A DNA stretch of 64,000 nucleotides. Origin: Pseudarthrobacter oxydans (GTDB taxonomy: Bacteria; Actinomycetota; Actinomycetes; Actinomycetales; Micrococcaceae). The number at the start of each line of letters is the position of its first letter. Position 1 is the first letter of the stretch. Below the pieces are notes generated by a model, which saw only the letters and a program-made list of their open reading frames with translations, did not search any database and was not told the origin of the DNA. The position numbers were made by a program, and so were the translations under genes. Positions 26,134-34,704 of the stretch are shown piece after piece. Location: contig NZ_JABTYH010000013.1 in assembly GCF_013314975.1 (NCBI RefSeq), positions 1 through 64,000 of the forward strand, in the 5' to 3' direction.

Positions 26134-27636
26134 TCAGCGGCTGGCGGAAACGCTCTCCAGCTGAAGTGATGCGGCCGTCGCCTTTTCCAGCTCGACAGCC
26201 AGGTCCGGGTTCTCGTCCAACTTGACCCCGTAGCCGGGCATCATGTCCTTGAGTTTGGACTGCCAGCCCTTGAAGTTCCGGGGGAAGGTCCTCTTCAGCA
26301 GCTCGATCATGATAGGTACCGCAGTGGACGCTCCGGGCGATGCGCCCAGGAGCGCGCCGATCGAACCGTCCCGGCCGGCGATTACTTCAGTGCCGAACTG
26401 CAGCACGCCGCCCTTCTGCGGATCTTTCTTGATGATCTGTACACGCTGGCCGGCGGTGATCAGTTCCCAGTCGCCGTCCTTGGCCTCCGGGTAGTACTCG
26501 CGCAGGGCCTCCACCTTGTCGGCGTGCTTCTTGGCCACTTCCTTCACCAGGTAGGCGGTGAGGTCCATGTTGTCCTTGGCCACGGCCAGCATGGGAATGA
26601 TGTTGCTGGGCCTGATGGACAGCGGAAGGTCCAGGTACGAGCCGTTCTTCAGGAAGTTGGTGGAGAATCCGGCGTAGGGGCCGAACAGCAGCGACCGCTT
26701 GCCGCCCACGTAGCGGGTGTCGAGGTGCGGCACGGACATGGGGGGCGCGCCCACCGATGCCTGGCCGTAGACCTTGGCGCTGTGCTGCGCGGCAATGGTT
26801 TCGTCGGTGCAGCGGAAGAACTGCCCGGAGACCGGGAACCCGCCGTAGCCTTTGCTTTCCGGGATGCCGGAGGCCTGCAGCAGGTGCAGGGCGCCGCCGC
26901 CAGCGCCGACGAACACGAACTTGGCGTGGATCTTGCTGTGCTCGCCGGACTTGGGGTACTTCAGCGAAAGGTTCCAGCCGCCGTCGGACGCCCTGGAGAT
27001 TCCCGTGACGTCATGGCCGTAGTTGATTTCGACGCCGTTGTTCCCGAGGTAGGTGGTCAGCTCCCGGGTCAGTGCCCCGAAATCGACGTCGGTGCCCTCG
27101 GCTGCGCGCGTGGCGGCAACGCGCTGCTTCGGGTCGCGCCCCTTCACGATCAGGGGAGCCCACTTGGCGATCTGGGCGTGGTCCTCGGAATATTCCATGC
27201 TCCGGAACAGCGTGTGGGGCTTGAGTGCCTCGTACCGCGTGCGCAGGAACCGCGTGTGGTCCTCGCCGATCACGAAGCTCATGTGCGGCACGGTGTTGAT
27301 GAAGCCTTTGGGGGATCCGATCAGCTTCTGGTCCACCAGGTGGGACCAGAACTGGCGGGAAAGCTGGAACTGCTCATTAATGAGCAGCGCCTTGGAGGGG
27401 TCCACTGAGCCGTCTTTGGCGGCAGGGGAGTAGTTCAGCTCGCAGAGGGCGGCGTGGCCGGTTCCGGCGTTGTTCCACGGGTCCGAGCTTTCCAGCCCCG
27501 GCTGGTCCAGCCGCTCGAACAGAGAGATGGTCCAGTCCGGCTCAAGCTGCTTGAGGAATGCCCCCAGCGTGGCGCTCATGATGCCGCCGCCAATCAGGAC
27601 GACGTCGGCATGTGGGGTCTTGGAAATGAAGGTCAC
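26134..27636 (-). CDS. mqo: Malate:quinone oxidoreductase
   Basis: The 500-residue FAD-dependent, membrane-peripheral enzyme oxidises malate to oxaloacetate and passes electrons to menaquinone, replacing or adding to NAD malate dehydrogenase in the TCA cycle. The FAD motif [18 protein letters not shown] is at the N-terminus; [29 protein letters not shown] and [13 protein letters not shown] are typical Mqo segments. The length is normal. The GTG start has GGAG seven bases upstream. Confidence 0.95.
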   Translation of the reverse strand: MTFISKTPHADVVLIGGGIMSATLGAFLKQLEPDWTISLFERLDQPGLESSDPWNNAGTGHAALCELNYSPAAKDGSVDPSKALLINEQFQLSRQFWSHLVDQKLIGSPKGFINTVPHMSFVIGEDHTRFLRTRYEALKPHTLFRSMEYSEDHAQIAKWAPLIVKGRDPKQRVAATRAAEGTDVDFGALTRELTTYLGNNGVEINYGHDVTGISRASDGGWNLSLKYPKSGEHSKIHAKFVFVGAGGGALHLLQASGIPESKGYGGFPVSGQFFRCTDETIAAQHSAKVYGQASVGAPPMSVPHLDTRYVGGKRSLLFGPYAGFSTNFLKNGSYLDLPLSIRPSNIIPMLAVAKDNMDLTAYLVKEVAKKHADKVEALREYYPEAKDGDWELITAGQRVQIIKKDPQKGGVLQFGTEVIAGRDGSIGALLGASPGASTAVPIMIELLKRTFPRNFKGWQSKLKDMMPGYGVKLDENPDLAVELEKATAASLQLESVSASR

Positions 27637-27715
27637 GATCAGTCTCCGATTGCAGCGGCTCTGGCTGTCACAGAATATCCCCGGGCAGCGGACATACTGA
27701 AATTGGACCGCTCCG

Positions 27716-29386
27716 TCAAGGCTTTAGTTGCACCTTCGTGAAAACTTCATTTAAGACCGGGGAGGCGGGATAGCTCAGCACGCGGTCGGACAGGGCCAGC
27801 GCGGAGATGGGGAAGGCGACGGGGACGGCCGGTACGGTCGCGGCGATCTGGGCGTTGATGGTGTGATATTGCTCATCCCGTTCCTCGCCTTCCGGAAGCC
27901 CGCGCGCCCGGTTGATCTTCGAAAAGACCTGAGGATCGTGGTAGCCGAACTCGCCGTTCTTTTCGCCGAAGAGGGGGCCCACGAAATTGTCGGCGTCGGA
28001 GTAGGAGCCGTTCCAGCCCAGCAGATGGAGCGCATGGTCGCCGGGAGACTGCACCTTCTGCAGGTAGCCGTCCGCCCAGTCCACCGGCACGGGACGGATG
28101 TTAAGTCCGACGGCGGTGAGCTGGCGGCTGATCTCGGCATACACCTTCTCGGGTGTGGGCAGGTAGGGGCGGGTGACGTTCAGGGGATAGTAGAACTTCA
28201 GCTCCTCCCCGGCGTACCCTCCCTCTTCGAGGTATTCCTTGGCCTTGGCAGGATCGTGGCCCAGCGCCGGGGCGTCGTTGTTGAAGCCGCTGATTTTGGG
28301 CGGGACGAACTGCGTGGCCTTGGCGGTGTTGTCAATGAAGAACCGGCGGATCAGCGTTTCCTTGTCGATCGCCATTTCGATGGCCTGGCGGACCTTCAGG
28401 TTCTTGAGTACGGGGATGTCCTGGTTGATGCCCACGTACATCACGGAGAACGGGTCACGCTGGACGATCTGCTTTCCGCGCTTGACCAGCTGGTCGAAGT
28501 TGCCCACCGTTACAGCGTCGTAGCCGTCGATCTTGCCGTCCAGCAGGGCCTGGAGCCGCGCCTGCGGATGGTCGTAGGCCACGAAGTTGATCGTGGCAAT
28601 CTGGCCGCGCTCCCCCCAGTAGGAGGTATTGGTGGCCAGGGTGACACTGCCTTCGTCCCACGAGGCGAGCCTGAACGGTCCGGTTCCCACCGGATTGGTG
28701 CCGAAGCCTGACACGGGCTGCCCGCCGCGGTTCTGGTCCAGGACGTCAGCCGTGCCCGCGGCGAGGGCTGCCGGCGAGGCGATGGCGAAGGCAGGCAGCG
28801 TGAGGGCCTGCAGGAAGGCGGTGAAGCGCTGGGTGAGGTCTATCCGGACCGTGTCCGGTGATTCGGCCGTGCAGCTTTTGAAGATGGAGAGCTCCGGCTC
28901 ATCCGAATGGGCCTTGAAGACTCCCTTGAAGGAGCTGCCGGGCGCCTGCCGCCTGATATCCGGGGAAAAGGCGAACCAGCGGTTGAAGTTGGTGCACACG
29001 GCGTCGGCATTGAACGGGGTTCCGTCCTGGAACATGACGTCGGTCCGGAGCTTGAAGGTGTAGGAGCGGCCTTCGTTGGACTCGGTCCATTCCGTGGCGA
29101 GCAGTGGTGTGGGTTTCCCGGTGACCTGGTCCACGCCCACCAGTCCCTCGAGGATCTGCCGGGTGATGCGCTGGGACTCGACGTCACTGGAAAGTGCCGG
29201 ATCCAGGCCCAGCGGCTGGGCTGCGGTTCCGAAATTGAAGGTGGCGGAGGGCTCGGGAGCAGCCGTGGTGCTGGGGGAGCCGGAGGACGGAGAGGGGGCG
29301 GGGACGGCGGTGCACGAGGTCATGCCCAAGGCGAGGAAAACAGCGCCGGTCTTGATGACCGTCCGCCGCGATGTACTGCTGGGCAC
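27716..29386 (-). CDS. ABC transporter substrate-binding lipoprotein, family 5
   Basis: This is a 556-residue extracellular solute-binding protein of the peptide/nickel/opine class. The N-terminus has SRRTVIK, a possible twin-arginine signal, and a lipobox-like MTSC, followed by a Pro/Ser/Thr linker. The mature part carries the family signature region ([43 protein letters not shown]). No permease or ATPase genes are adjacent, so it is an orphan that must share membrane components encoded elsewhere. The start is GTG at 29386. The ligand is unknown. Confidence 0.87.
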   Translation of the reverse strand: MPSSTSRRTVIKTGAVFLALGMTSCTAVPAPSPSSGSPSTTAAPEPSATFNFGTAAQPLGLDPALSSDVESQRITRQILEGLVGVDQVTGKPTPLLATEWTESNEGRSYTFKLRTDVMFQDGTPFNADAVCTNFNRWFAFSPDIRRQAPGSSFKGVFKAHSDEPELSIFKSCTAESPDTVRIDLTQRFTAFLQALTLPAFAIASPAALAAGTADVLDQNRGGQPVSGFGTNPVGTGPFRLASWDEGSVTLATNTSYWGERGQIATINFVAYDHPQARLQALLDGKIDGYDAVTVGNFDQLVKRGKQIVQRDPFSVMYVGINQDIPVLKNLKVRQAIEMAIDKETLIRRFFIDNTAKATQFVPPKISGFNNDAPALGHDPAKAKEYLEEGGYAGEELKFYYPLNVTRPYLPTPEKVYAEISRQLTAVGLNIRPVPVDWADGYLQKVQSPGDHALHLLGWNGSYSDADNFVGPLFGEKNGEFGYHDPQVFSKINRARGLPEGEERDEQYHTINAQIAATVPAVPVAFPISALALSDRVLSYPASPVLNEVFTKVQLKP

Positions 29387-29500
29387 TCGATTATCACCTC
29401 GGGATTTTGCCGGCTCCGCCGCGTGCGGGCCGGAGCCCAGTCTAATAGACGCTCCTTAAAGTAACCCGGAACCGGCCGGACGGTTCCCGCGGGAGCCGAA

Positions 29501-29536
29501 AAGCCGGGAGCCGTCCTTTCGGACGGCCCCCGGCTT
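29501..29536 (-). terminator. Terminator hairpin of the fasciclin gene
   Basis: The 16-base arms AAGCCGGGAGCCGTCC and GGACGGCCCCCGGCTT pair around a four-base loop with one mismatch, 28 bases beyond the fasciclin stop in its direction of transcription. The following U tract is short. Confidence 0.7.
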
Positions 29537-29564
29537 CACCGGAAGGAACTGGCCTGCCTGGTGA

Positions 29565-30239
29565 CTACTTGGGCATCAGTACCGAGTCGATCAGGTAGAC
29601 GGTGGCGTTCTTGGTCTGCACGCCGCCGCAGATCACGTTGGCGTCGTCAACCTTGAGCTCGTCGCCGCTGCCCGTAACGGTCACGCTGCCGCCCTGGACG
29701 GTGGCGTGGGTGCCGGCGATCATGTCAGGGGTGATCTGGCCCGGAACCACGTGGTAGGTGAGGATCTTGCTCAGGAGCGCGTCGTCCGTCTTGAGGGTTT
29801 CGATGGTGGCTGCATCGATCTTGGCGAAAGCGTCATCCACCGGAGCGAAGACCGTGAACTCTCCGCCGTTCAGGGTGTCCACGAGGTCCACCTTGGGGTT
29901 CAGCTTCCCGGACACTGCCGAGGTGAGGGTGGTGAGGATCGGGTTGTTGGAGGCCGCGACGGCAACGGGGTCAAGGGCCATGCCCTCAACCGAGCCTGCA
30001 CCGGAGGGAACCTGCTCGGCGTAGGCAGCACAGCCCGGGCCCACCAGGTTGGCGGCCGGGTCCATGGCCGCGGCAGAGGTGCTGGCCGACGGCGAGGGGG
30101 CCATGCTGGACGCGGACGGCTCGGCTGCCGGGGCGGAGGAGGCGGTGGTGGTTGCGGACCCGCCGCAGGCAGTCAGGCTGAGCAGGGCCGCTGCTGCAAC
30201 GCCTGCGACGGTGAAGGTTGTGCGCTTGATGGTCTGCAT
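29565..30239 (-). CDS. Fasciclin (FAS1) domain lipoprotein
   Basis: The 224-residue secreted lipoprotein has a signal peptide ending in LSLTACGG (lipidated Cys near residue 20), a Ser/Ala/Pro spacer of about 50 residues, and one FAS1 domain with the H1 box [14 protein letters not shown] and the H2-like segment [12 protein letters not shown]1 domains are associated with adhesion or surface binding. I chose ATG 30239, which has AAGGAG eight bases upstream, over ATG 30263. It is monocistronic, with a strong hairpin downstream. Confidence 0.9.
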   Translation of the reverse strand: MQTIKRTTFTVAGVAAAALLSLTACGGSATTTASSAPAAEPSASSMAPSPSASTSAAAMDPAANLVGPGCAAYAEQVPSGAGSVEGMALDPVAVAASNNPILTTLTSAVSGKLNPKVDLVDTLNGGEFTVFAPVDDAFAKIDAATIETLKTDDALLSKILTYHVVPGQITPDMIAGTHATVQGGSVTVTGSGDELKVDDANVICGGVQTKNATVYLIDSVLMPK

Positions 30240-30459
30240 GTCGGTTCTCCTTGGTTGTGGCATCTACCCGCCGCGGGCGTGGTGCCTGCGGCGTCTTCCG
30301 AAACTTGCTGGTGGGCACCTGCCCTTGGCTGGTGTCTCACTGTCTATTCGGCCGTCGGCAGGATGCGGATGGGTAAATTCCCTGGAGTTTTTCGGCGGAG
30401 CCCGGATTCCCCTTCCGGACCGTGCGGAAAGGGCGGGGCGAAAGGGTGTTAAATGCAAA

Positions 30460-30485
30460 GGTCCCCCGGCCGCAGCCGGGGGACC
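30460..30485 (-). terminator. Terminator of tRNA-Leu
   Basis: The arms GGTCCCCCGGC and GCCGGGGGACC make a perfect 11-bp stem with a four-base loop, just past the tRNA 3' end in the minus direction. A TTTGCATTT stretch follows on the transcript. Confidence 0.8.
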
Positions 30486-30491
30486 ATACAG

Positions 30492-30573
30492 TGCGCAAGG
30501 GGGGACTTGAACCCCCACGCCCGAAGGCACAGGAACCTAAATCCTGCGTGTCTGCCAATTTCACCACTCGCGC
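30492..30573 (-). tRNA. tRNA-Leu (anticodon UAG)
   Basis: The 82-nt class II tRNA reads CUA codons. The acceptor stem GCGCGAG pairs with CTTGCGC, the anticodon stem CAGGA/TCCTG carries loop TTTAGGT with anticodon TAG, a long variable arm (TGCCTTCGGGCG region) is present, and the T arm contains GTTCAAGTC. CCA is not encoded. Confidence 0.95.
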
Positions 30574-30672
30574 AGGGCTTCCGGCCGTTGCGGCCCCCAC
30601 AGGGGCCCGCCGGCGGATGCCAGTGTCCATTGTAGCGTCGCCGCGGCAGGGCCCCGGCTTGGCGGATCTTTG

Positions 30673-31146
30673 TCAGGTGTCCAGGTTCAGGTCCCGCCGA
30701 AGTTTGGCTACGTGGCCTGTGGCCCTGACGTTGTACTGGGCCAGCGCAACCTTCCCGTCGGGGTCCACCACGATGGTGGAACGGATGAGCCCCTCATAGG
30801 TCTTGCCATAGTTCTTCTTTTCGCCCCAAGCGCCATATGCCTCGGCAACCGCATGGTCCGCATCGGAAAGCAAAGGGAAGCCCAGGCCTTCCTTGGCTGC
30901 GAATTTTGCAAGCTTTTCCACGGGGTCGGGGGAGATGCCCAGGACGTCGTAGCCCGCCGACTGGAGAGAGGCCATGCTGTCGCGAAAATCGCACGCCTCC
31001 TTGGTGCAGCCCGGCGTGGCGGCCGCAGGATAGAAGTACACAATGGTGTGTCGGCCCTGGCGGGGGGACAAACTGACGTCGGTGCCTGACGAATCCTTCA
31101 ATGTGAATCCGGGCGCGTCGTCGCCGGAAACGAGTCTTTCAGCCAA
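30673..31146 (-). CDS. bcp: Thioredoxin-dependent thiol peroxidase (Bcp/PrxQ)
   Basis: The 157-residue peroxiredoxin reduces hydroperoxides with electrons from thioredoxin. The peroxidatic Cys lies in YPAAATPGCTKEACDFRD, and the second Cys five residues later (C-x4-C) is the resolving Cys typical of atypical two-Cys PrxQ. I assign the start to TTG 31146, since GGAG lies seven bases upstream and the protein N-terminus then matches the family (LVSGDDAPGFTLKDSSG); no ATG or GTG is in a suitable place. The frame stays open further upstream without coding character. Confidence 0.9.
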   Translation of the reverse strand: MAERLVSGDDAPGFTLKDSSGTDVSLSPRQGRHTIVYFYPAAATPGCTKEACDFRDSMASLQSAGYDVLGISPDPVEKLAKFAAKEGLGFPLLSDADHAVAEAYGAWGEKKNYGKTYEGLIRSTIVVDPDGKVALAQYNVRATGHVAKLRRDLNLDT

Positions 31147-31220
31147 TGTTTTTCTCCTAGTTGCAGGCGGGACACACCAGCCTAGTAAGCGCCGGGAACC
31201 AGCGCTAATCCCCACTTGGC

Positions 31221-31226
31221 TATACT
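31221..31226 (+). promoter_or_regulatory. -10 box giving a leaderless marR transcript
   Basis: TATACT ends seven bases before ATG 31234 and no Shine-Dalgarno is present, so transcription probably starts at or next to the initiation codon. The -35 region is not recognisable. Confidence 0.55.
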
Positions 31227-31233
31227 GGCTGCT

Positions 31234-31704
31234 ATGCCTGATATGGATCACTGGCCCACGGGGCGCCTCTTGTCCACTGCTGCGCGCCTCGTCGAACACT
31301 CCTGGAACGAAAAACTCGGCGCCATCGGCCTTACCCACGCCGGAGTTATCGCGATTGAGGTCCTGGATGCCCAGGGCCCCATGACGCAGGCCCAGCTCGC
31401 GCAATACGTTCGCGTCCAGGCGCAGACCATGGGTAAGACGCTCAGCCGTTTGGAGGCCCACGGACACATTGTCCGGGTCCGCAGCACCTCGGACCGCAGG
31501 AGCCACGTCGTGTCGCTTACCGAGCAGGGCAAGGAAGCGGTGGCTGCAGCGGTGGAAATGGAACGGTCCGTGCTGGCGTCAGCCTCGATCGACCCGGACC
31601 TGCTGCGGCAGGAGCTCCAGGCAGTGGTGCGGGAACTCGCTAGCCAATTCGCCAAGTCTCCCGGCGACAATGCATTGGTGGAGAACTCGCCGTCAACACG
31701 CTAG
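31234..31704 (+). CDS. MarR-family transcriptional regulator
   Basis: The 156-residue winged-helix regulator has MarR features: a dimerisation helix (WPTGRLLSTAARLVEHSWNEKL), recognition region LAQYVRVQAQTMGKTLSRLEAHGHIVRV and wing TSDRRSHVVSLTEQGKEAV. Its target is unknown. It is divergent from bcp by fewer than 100 bases, so control of that peroxiredoxin is possible but unproven. I chose ATG 31234, though ATG 31243 is also possible. A clear intrinsic terminator follows. Confidence 0.86.
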   Translation: MPDMDHWPTGRLLSTAARLVEHSWNEKLGAIGLTHAGVIAIEVLDAQGPMTQAQLAQYVRVQAQTMGKTLSRLEAHGHIVRVRSTSDRRSHVVSLTEQGKEAVAAAVEMERSVLASASIDPDLLRQELQAVVRELASQFAKSPGDNALVENSPSTR

Positions 31705-31724
31705 AACCGGCGCTTCAGCACCGG

Positions 31725-31764
31725 GGCGTGGCCACAGCTTCACAGCTGCGGCCACGCCTTTTTT
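31725..31764 (+). terminator. Intrinsic terminator after marR
   Basis: The arms GGCGTGGCC (31725-31733) and GGCCACGCC (31750-31758) enclose an inner CAGCT/AGCTG pairing and are followed at once by six T residues. This is the best-formed intrinsic terminator in the window. Confidence 0.9.
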
Positions 31765-31900
31765 GTTGCCGTCAGGCCTGCGGGTGGAAGGGGACGGACG
31801 GTCCCTGTTGAAACAGCTGCGTGAAAGTTGAAGGTCAGCGGCGTGGGGCGAATTACCGGGATGAACGGCGGCAGGCCCGCCCTGGAATGCGGCAAACAAC

Positions 31901-31944
31901 AAAACAGCCCCCGGTTCGCGTTTCCGCAAGCCGGAGGCTGTTTT
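31901..31944 (-). terminator. Bidirectional terminator downstream of tRNA-Lys
   Basis: AAAACAGCC and GGCTGTTTT are complementary outer arms with a GC-rich inner pairing (CCGG..CCGG). On the minus strand this follows the tRNA-Lys gene and ends in UUUU; on the plus strand it would also end in UUUU. Confidence 0.8.
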
Positions 31945-31952
31945 CCCAGTGG

Positions 31953-32025
31953 TGCACCCCCCGGGACTTGAACCCGGAACCCATTGATTAAGAGTCAATT
32001 GCTCTGCCAATTGAGCTAGAGGTGC
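31953..32025 (-). tRNA. tRNA-Lys (anticodon CUU)
   Basis: This is a 73-nt tRNA with acceptor stem GCACCTC/GGGGTGC, D arm AGCTCAATTGGCAGAGC, anticodon arm TTGACTCTTAATCAA with anticodon CTT, and T arm CGGGTTCAAGTCCCG. CCA is encoded at 31950-31952. Confidence 0.96.
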
Positions 32026-32139
32026 ATCTTCTTTGCCTTGATCATCGGGCTTTTCTTTCCCCGTTGACCTCCGCAACGACATGAAACTCTACACGAACTT
32101 TTTGCCCATGTGAAATCGAAGCCCTGGACTGCCTCCGCA

Positions 32140-33315
32140 TCAGGAAATCGGCGGCAAAACCAGCACGAAATCAGGGTTTTCGTTGTTTGTCAGGAGCCAG
32201 AATCCGCCCTCCGGAGTCCGCACGACGTCGCGGATCCTGCCGTACTGGCGTGTGAAATGGCCCACAGGCGTCCCGGCTTCCCCGCCCGCAAGTGGCACTG
32301 TCCACAGCCGCTGGCCCCGCAGTGCCCCGAGATAGGCGGTGGATCCCACGATCTCCAGGCCGCTCGGGGACGATTCGCTGGTTGACGGCCACACGACTTT
32401 TGCGTCCTGGAACCCGGGGCGGCGGGGCGCTCCGGTCACCTCCGGCCAGCCATAATTTCCGCCGGCCACAATCAGGTTCAGCTCGTCATTGACATCGGGG
32501 CCGAATTCACTGGCCCACAGCCGTCCTGCGCTGTCCCATGCGAGGCCCTGGACGTTGCGGTGGCCCAGGCTGTAGACGGCGTTGCCAAAGGGATTGCCCG
32601 GCGCCGGACCGCCGTCGGCCGTCAGCCGCAGGATCTTGCCGCCCAGGGCCCCGGGGTCCTGCGGCTGGTCCCTCCGCTGCGAGTCGCCCGTACCGACGTA
32701 CAGGAAGCCATCCGGGCCGAAGCGGATCCTGCCGCCGTTGTGGGTGGTGGCTTTCGGGATGCCGGTGAAGATGATCTCCGGGCGGTCCGGGGACAGTGCA
32801 CCGCCGGCGGTTTCCTGCACCCTTGCCCTGGCAATCCTGTTGTCCTCCTGTGCGGTGAAATACATGTACAGGTAGCGGTCGGAGGCAAAGCCGGGGGACA
32901 GTGCAAGTCCCAACAGGCCGCCCTCGCCGGCGGCGGCCACCCCTGGAACTTCACCTAGGCTTACGGCTTCCCGCCCCCTTCCACCGGCCGGCACTGCCTT
33001 GAGTAGGGCAGTGTCCCGCTCGGAGATGATGGCCGTTCCGTCCGGCAGGAACACGGCGGACCAGGGAATCTTCAGGTCAAGCTCAAGGCGCTCGGCAACG
33101 TCCGGCACCCGCACTTCATTTGTCTCCGGGAGGGTAGTACTCCCGGTGGGCCCGTTGCCGCCACCGCCCGTGCAGCCCGCCAGGAGCACAACGAGGCAGG
33201 CTGCAGCCACAGCAGGCAGGCGCTTTCGGACAGAGGGAGGAGGCTGGCCCGAGCGGGCTGGTCCGTTGCTAAAGGCGCCGCCGCCGTGGAGCCCGGAAGC
33301 CTGCTGCCTCGGCAT
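32140..33315 (-). CDS. PQQ-dependent sugar dehydrogenase-family lipoprotein
   Basis: This 391-residue secreted protein of the soluble glucose/sorbosone dehydrogenase family has a six-bladed beta-propeller. The signal peptide ends in the lipobox LLAGC; blade repeats include LDLKIPWSAVFLPDGTAIISERD, GLLGLALSPGF, HNGGRIRFGPDGFLYVGTGD and LAWDSAGRLWASEFGPD. Related proteins use pyrroloquinoline quinone to oxidise aldoses; no pqq synthesis genes are nearby, so the cofactor is uncertain. The start at ATG 33315 has GGAGG close upstream and overlaps the preceding gene by 47 bases; no later start keeps the signal peptide. Confidence 0.87.
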   Translation of the reverse strand: MPRQQASGLHGGGAFSNGPARSGQPPPSVRKRLPAVAAACLVVLLAGCTGGGGNGPTGSTTLPETNEVRVPDVAERLELDLKIPWSAVFLPDGTAIISERDTALLKAVPAGGRGREAVSLGEVPGVAAAGEGGLLGLALSPGFASDRYLYMYFTAQEDNRIARARVQETAGGALSPDRPEIIFTGIPKATTHNGGRIRFGPDGFLYVGTGDSQRRDQPQDPGALGGKILRLTADGGPAPGNPFGNAVYSLGHRNVQGLAWDSAGRLWASEFGPDVNDELNLIVAGGNYGWPEVTGAPRRPGFQDAKVVWPSTSESSPSGLEIVGSTAYLGALRGQRLWTVPLAGGEAGTPVGHFTRQYGRIRDVVRTPEGGFWLLTNNENPDFVLVLPPIS

Positions 33316-34450
33316 GTGCCTCCGTTTCGAACCAGACGTCGGCCCGGGCCTGCTCATAGTCGGAGTGTCCCTCCTCGTAGTAGACCATGGCTCCGGCGTC
33401 GCCCTTCACGGTGTACCCGTCCGGGCCGCTGCCGTCAGTTCCGGCCGCCGCCGAGCCGGCGCCATAAGGCTCGTCCGCTGCCAGGTGCCCTGCCGGCTCG
33501 GACGGTGGAACGGACTGGGGCTGCTGGTCGCGGTCCGCTGCGGTTTCCACCAGCGAAGAAGACTGGGTGCGGTCCGCGGTTTCAGCGGAGGCGGCAGTTT
33601 CAGGAATTACGGCGGCTTCGGCGGCCGCCGCTGCACGGTCCTCCCCGCCGTGCCGGGGCGGTAGGCCCGCGCCACCCTGCGGTGAACCGCTGACCCCGCT
33701 GGCAGGCTGTGGCGCGGAGGCACCTGCGCGGTCCTCAAGCTGCGGTTCGGCTCCGGCGTCGTCCATGTCCTCCACGGCGGCCGTTTCCGCGCCCGGCAGC
33801 GTAGGAGCGTGGGGCTCGGTGTACTCAGGGTGGTGGACCGGGGAGTGATGGCGTTCCGCGTCCGTCGCTGCCGCCGGTTCCGCCTGGTGCCCCGTTGCGG
33901 CGGGGACGCCGCTTTCACCGGCCGGATCCACCTGGGCCGCATGGGTGGGAACGCCCTCCGTAGAGGCACTGCCCCTGGATCCTGCGGCGGGGGAAACGGC
34001 GGAGGAGCCCGAAGCCTCCGACCACTGTGTCTCCCACTCGTCGTCGTCCTGGCGGCGGACATCCTGGCTGGACGCTGACGGGGCCGTGGTGCCTGGCACC
34101 CCTGTCATGCCGGCTGCTGCAGCGGCGTTGGCAGTAGAACCTTCCCGCTCCTTCGTGCCGGTGGGCTGGGCGGCCTCTGCCCCGGCAGGTGACGCCGCTC
34201 CTGCGTGATCATCGGCGGTGGTGGGTGCCGCGGGCTCGGCGGGGCGGCCAAAGCCTGCCGCGCCGGCGATCCCGGTGGTTCCGGCAGCTTCAGCGGATGC
34301 CGCGGCACTGCCGCCGGAAAGCGCCCCGTCCGCGCGGGTCCGCTCCGGGGCGGAGGGCCCCGGCGCCGTCGACGACCTGTTGCGTTTGAGCAGCCACCAC
34401 ACGACGCCCACGATGACAACAAGCAGAATGATCCAAAAAACAAAATCCAT
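33269..34450 (-). CDS. Membrane-anchored low-complexity protein with sunset-like C-terminal module
   Basis: The 393-residue protein has one N-terminal transmembrane helix ([19 protein letters not shown]), about 300 residues of Ala/Gly/Glu/Pro-rich disordered sequence, and a compact C-terminal module of about 50 residues ([22 protein letters not shown] through [16 protein letters not shown]). That module matches the pattern VKG..YH...Y..T.AEVWF.TE.EA.AAGF found at the ends of several actinobacterial proteins and called the sunset domain. Function is unknown; the helix would leave the module on the cytoplasmic side. It overlaps the sugar dehydrogenase gene. Confidence 0.75.
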   Translation of the reverse strand: MDFVFWIILLVVIVGVVWWLLKRNRSSTAPGPSAPERTRADGALSGGSAAASAEAAGTTGIAGAAGFGRPAEPAAPTTADDHAGAASPAGAEAAQPTGTKEREGSTANAAAAAGMTGVPGTTAPSASSQDVRRQDDDEWETQWSEASGSSAVSPAAGSRGSASTEGVPTHAAQVDPAGESGVPAATGHQAEPAAATDAERHHSPVHHPEYTEPHAPTLPGAETAAVEDMDDAGAEPQLEDRAGASAPQPASGVSGSPQGGAGLPPRHGGEDRAAAAAEAAVIPETAASAETADRTQSSSLVETAADRDQQPQSVPPSEPAGHLAADEPYGAGSAAAGTDGSGPDGYTVKGDAGAMVYYEEGHSDYEQARADVWFETEAHAEAAGFRAPRRRRL

Positions 34451-34593
34451 GGCAAGCCCTTCAGTCCGGATGGCAAGGTGTACTTTCCCCGACGCTACGT
34501 CCGGCGGTCAGAACTGTCCAGATTGACGGGGAAGCCGGCAGGCGGCCCGTCACCGTGAGCCGCACCACAAGCGGGGGAGGGCATTCCCGGGTC

Positions 34594-34610
34594 ATCTCAT
34601 TATCTGAGAT
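34594..34610. promoter_or_regulatory. NdgR/LtbR-like operator upstream of ilvD
   Basis: ATCTCA (34594-34599) and TGAGAT (34605-34610) are perfect inverted arms around TTATC. Sixteen of 17 bases starting at TCTCA match the site between ndgR and leuC at 59853. Position about 100 bases before the ilvD start suggests control of ilvD by the IclR-type regulator encoded at 59118-59837. Confidence 0.7.
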
Positions 34611-34670
34611 GGGTGTCCACCATTTGACTGAAATTTTCTGTTTTTGCCCCCAAACGTCACGGATCTGTCG

Positions 34671-34697
34671 TTGCGCCGTTCGGCGGAGCCATAGACT
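34671..34697 (+). promoter_or_regulatory. ilvD promoter, probable leaderless start
   Basis: TAGACT at 34692-34697 ends seven bases before ATG 34705; TTGCGC at 34671-34676 could serve as -35 with a short 15-base spacer. No ribosome binding site precedes the ATG, so a leaderless message is likely. Confidence 0.5.
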
Positions 34698-34704
34698 TTC
34701 CCCT

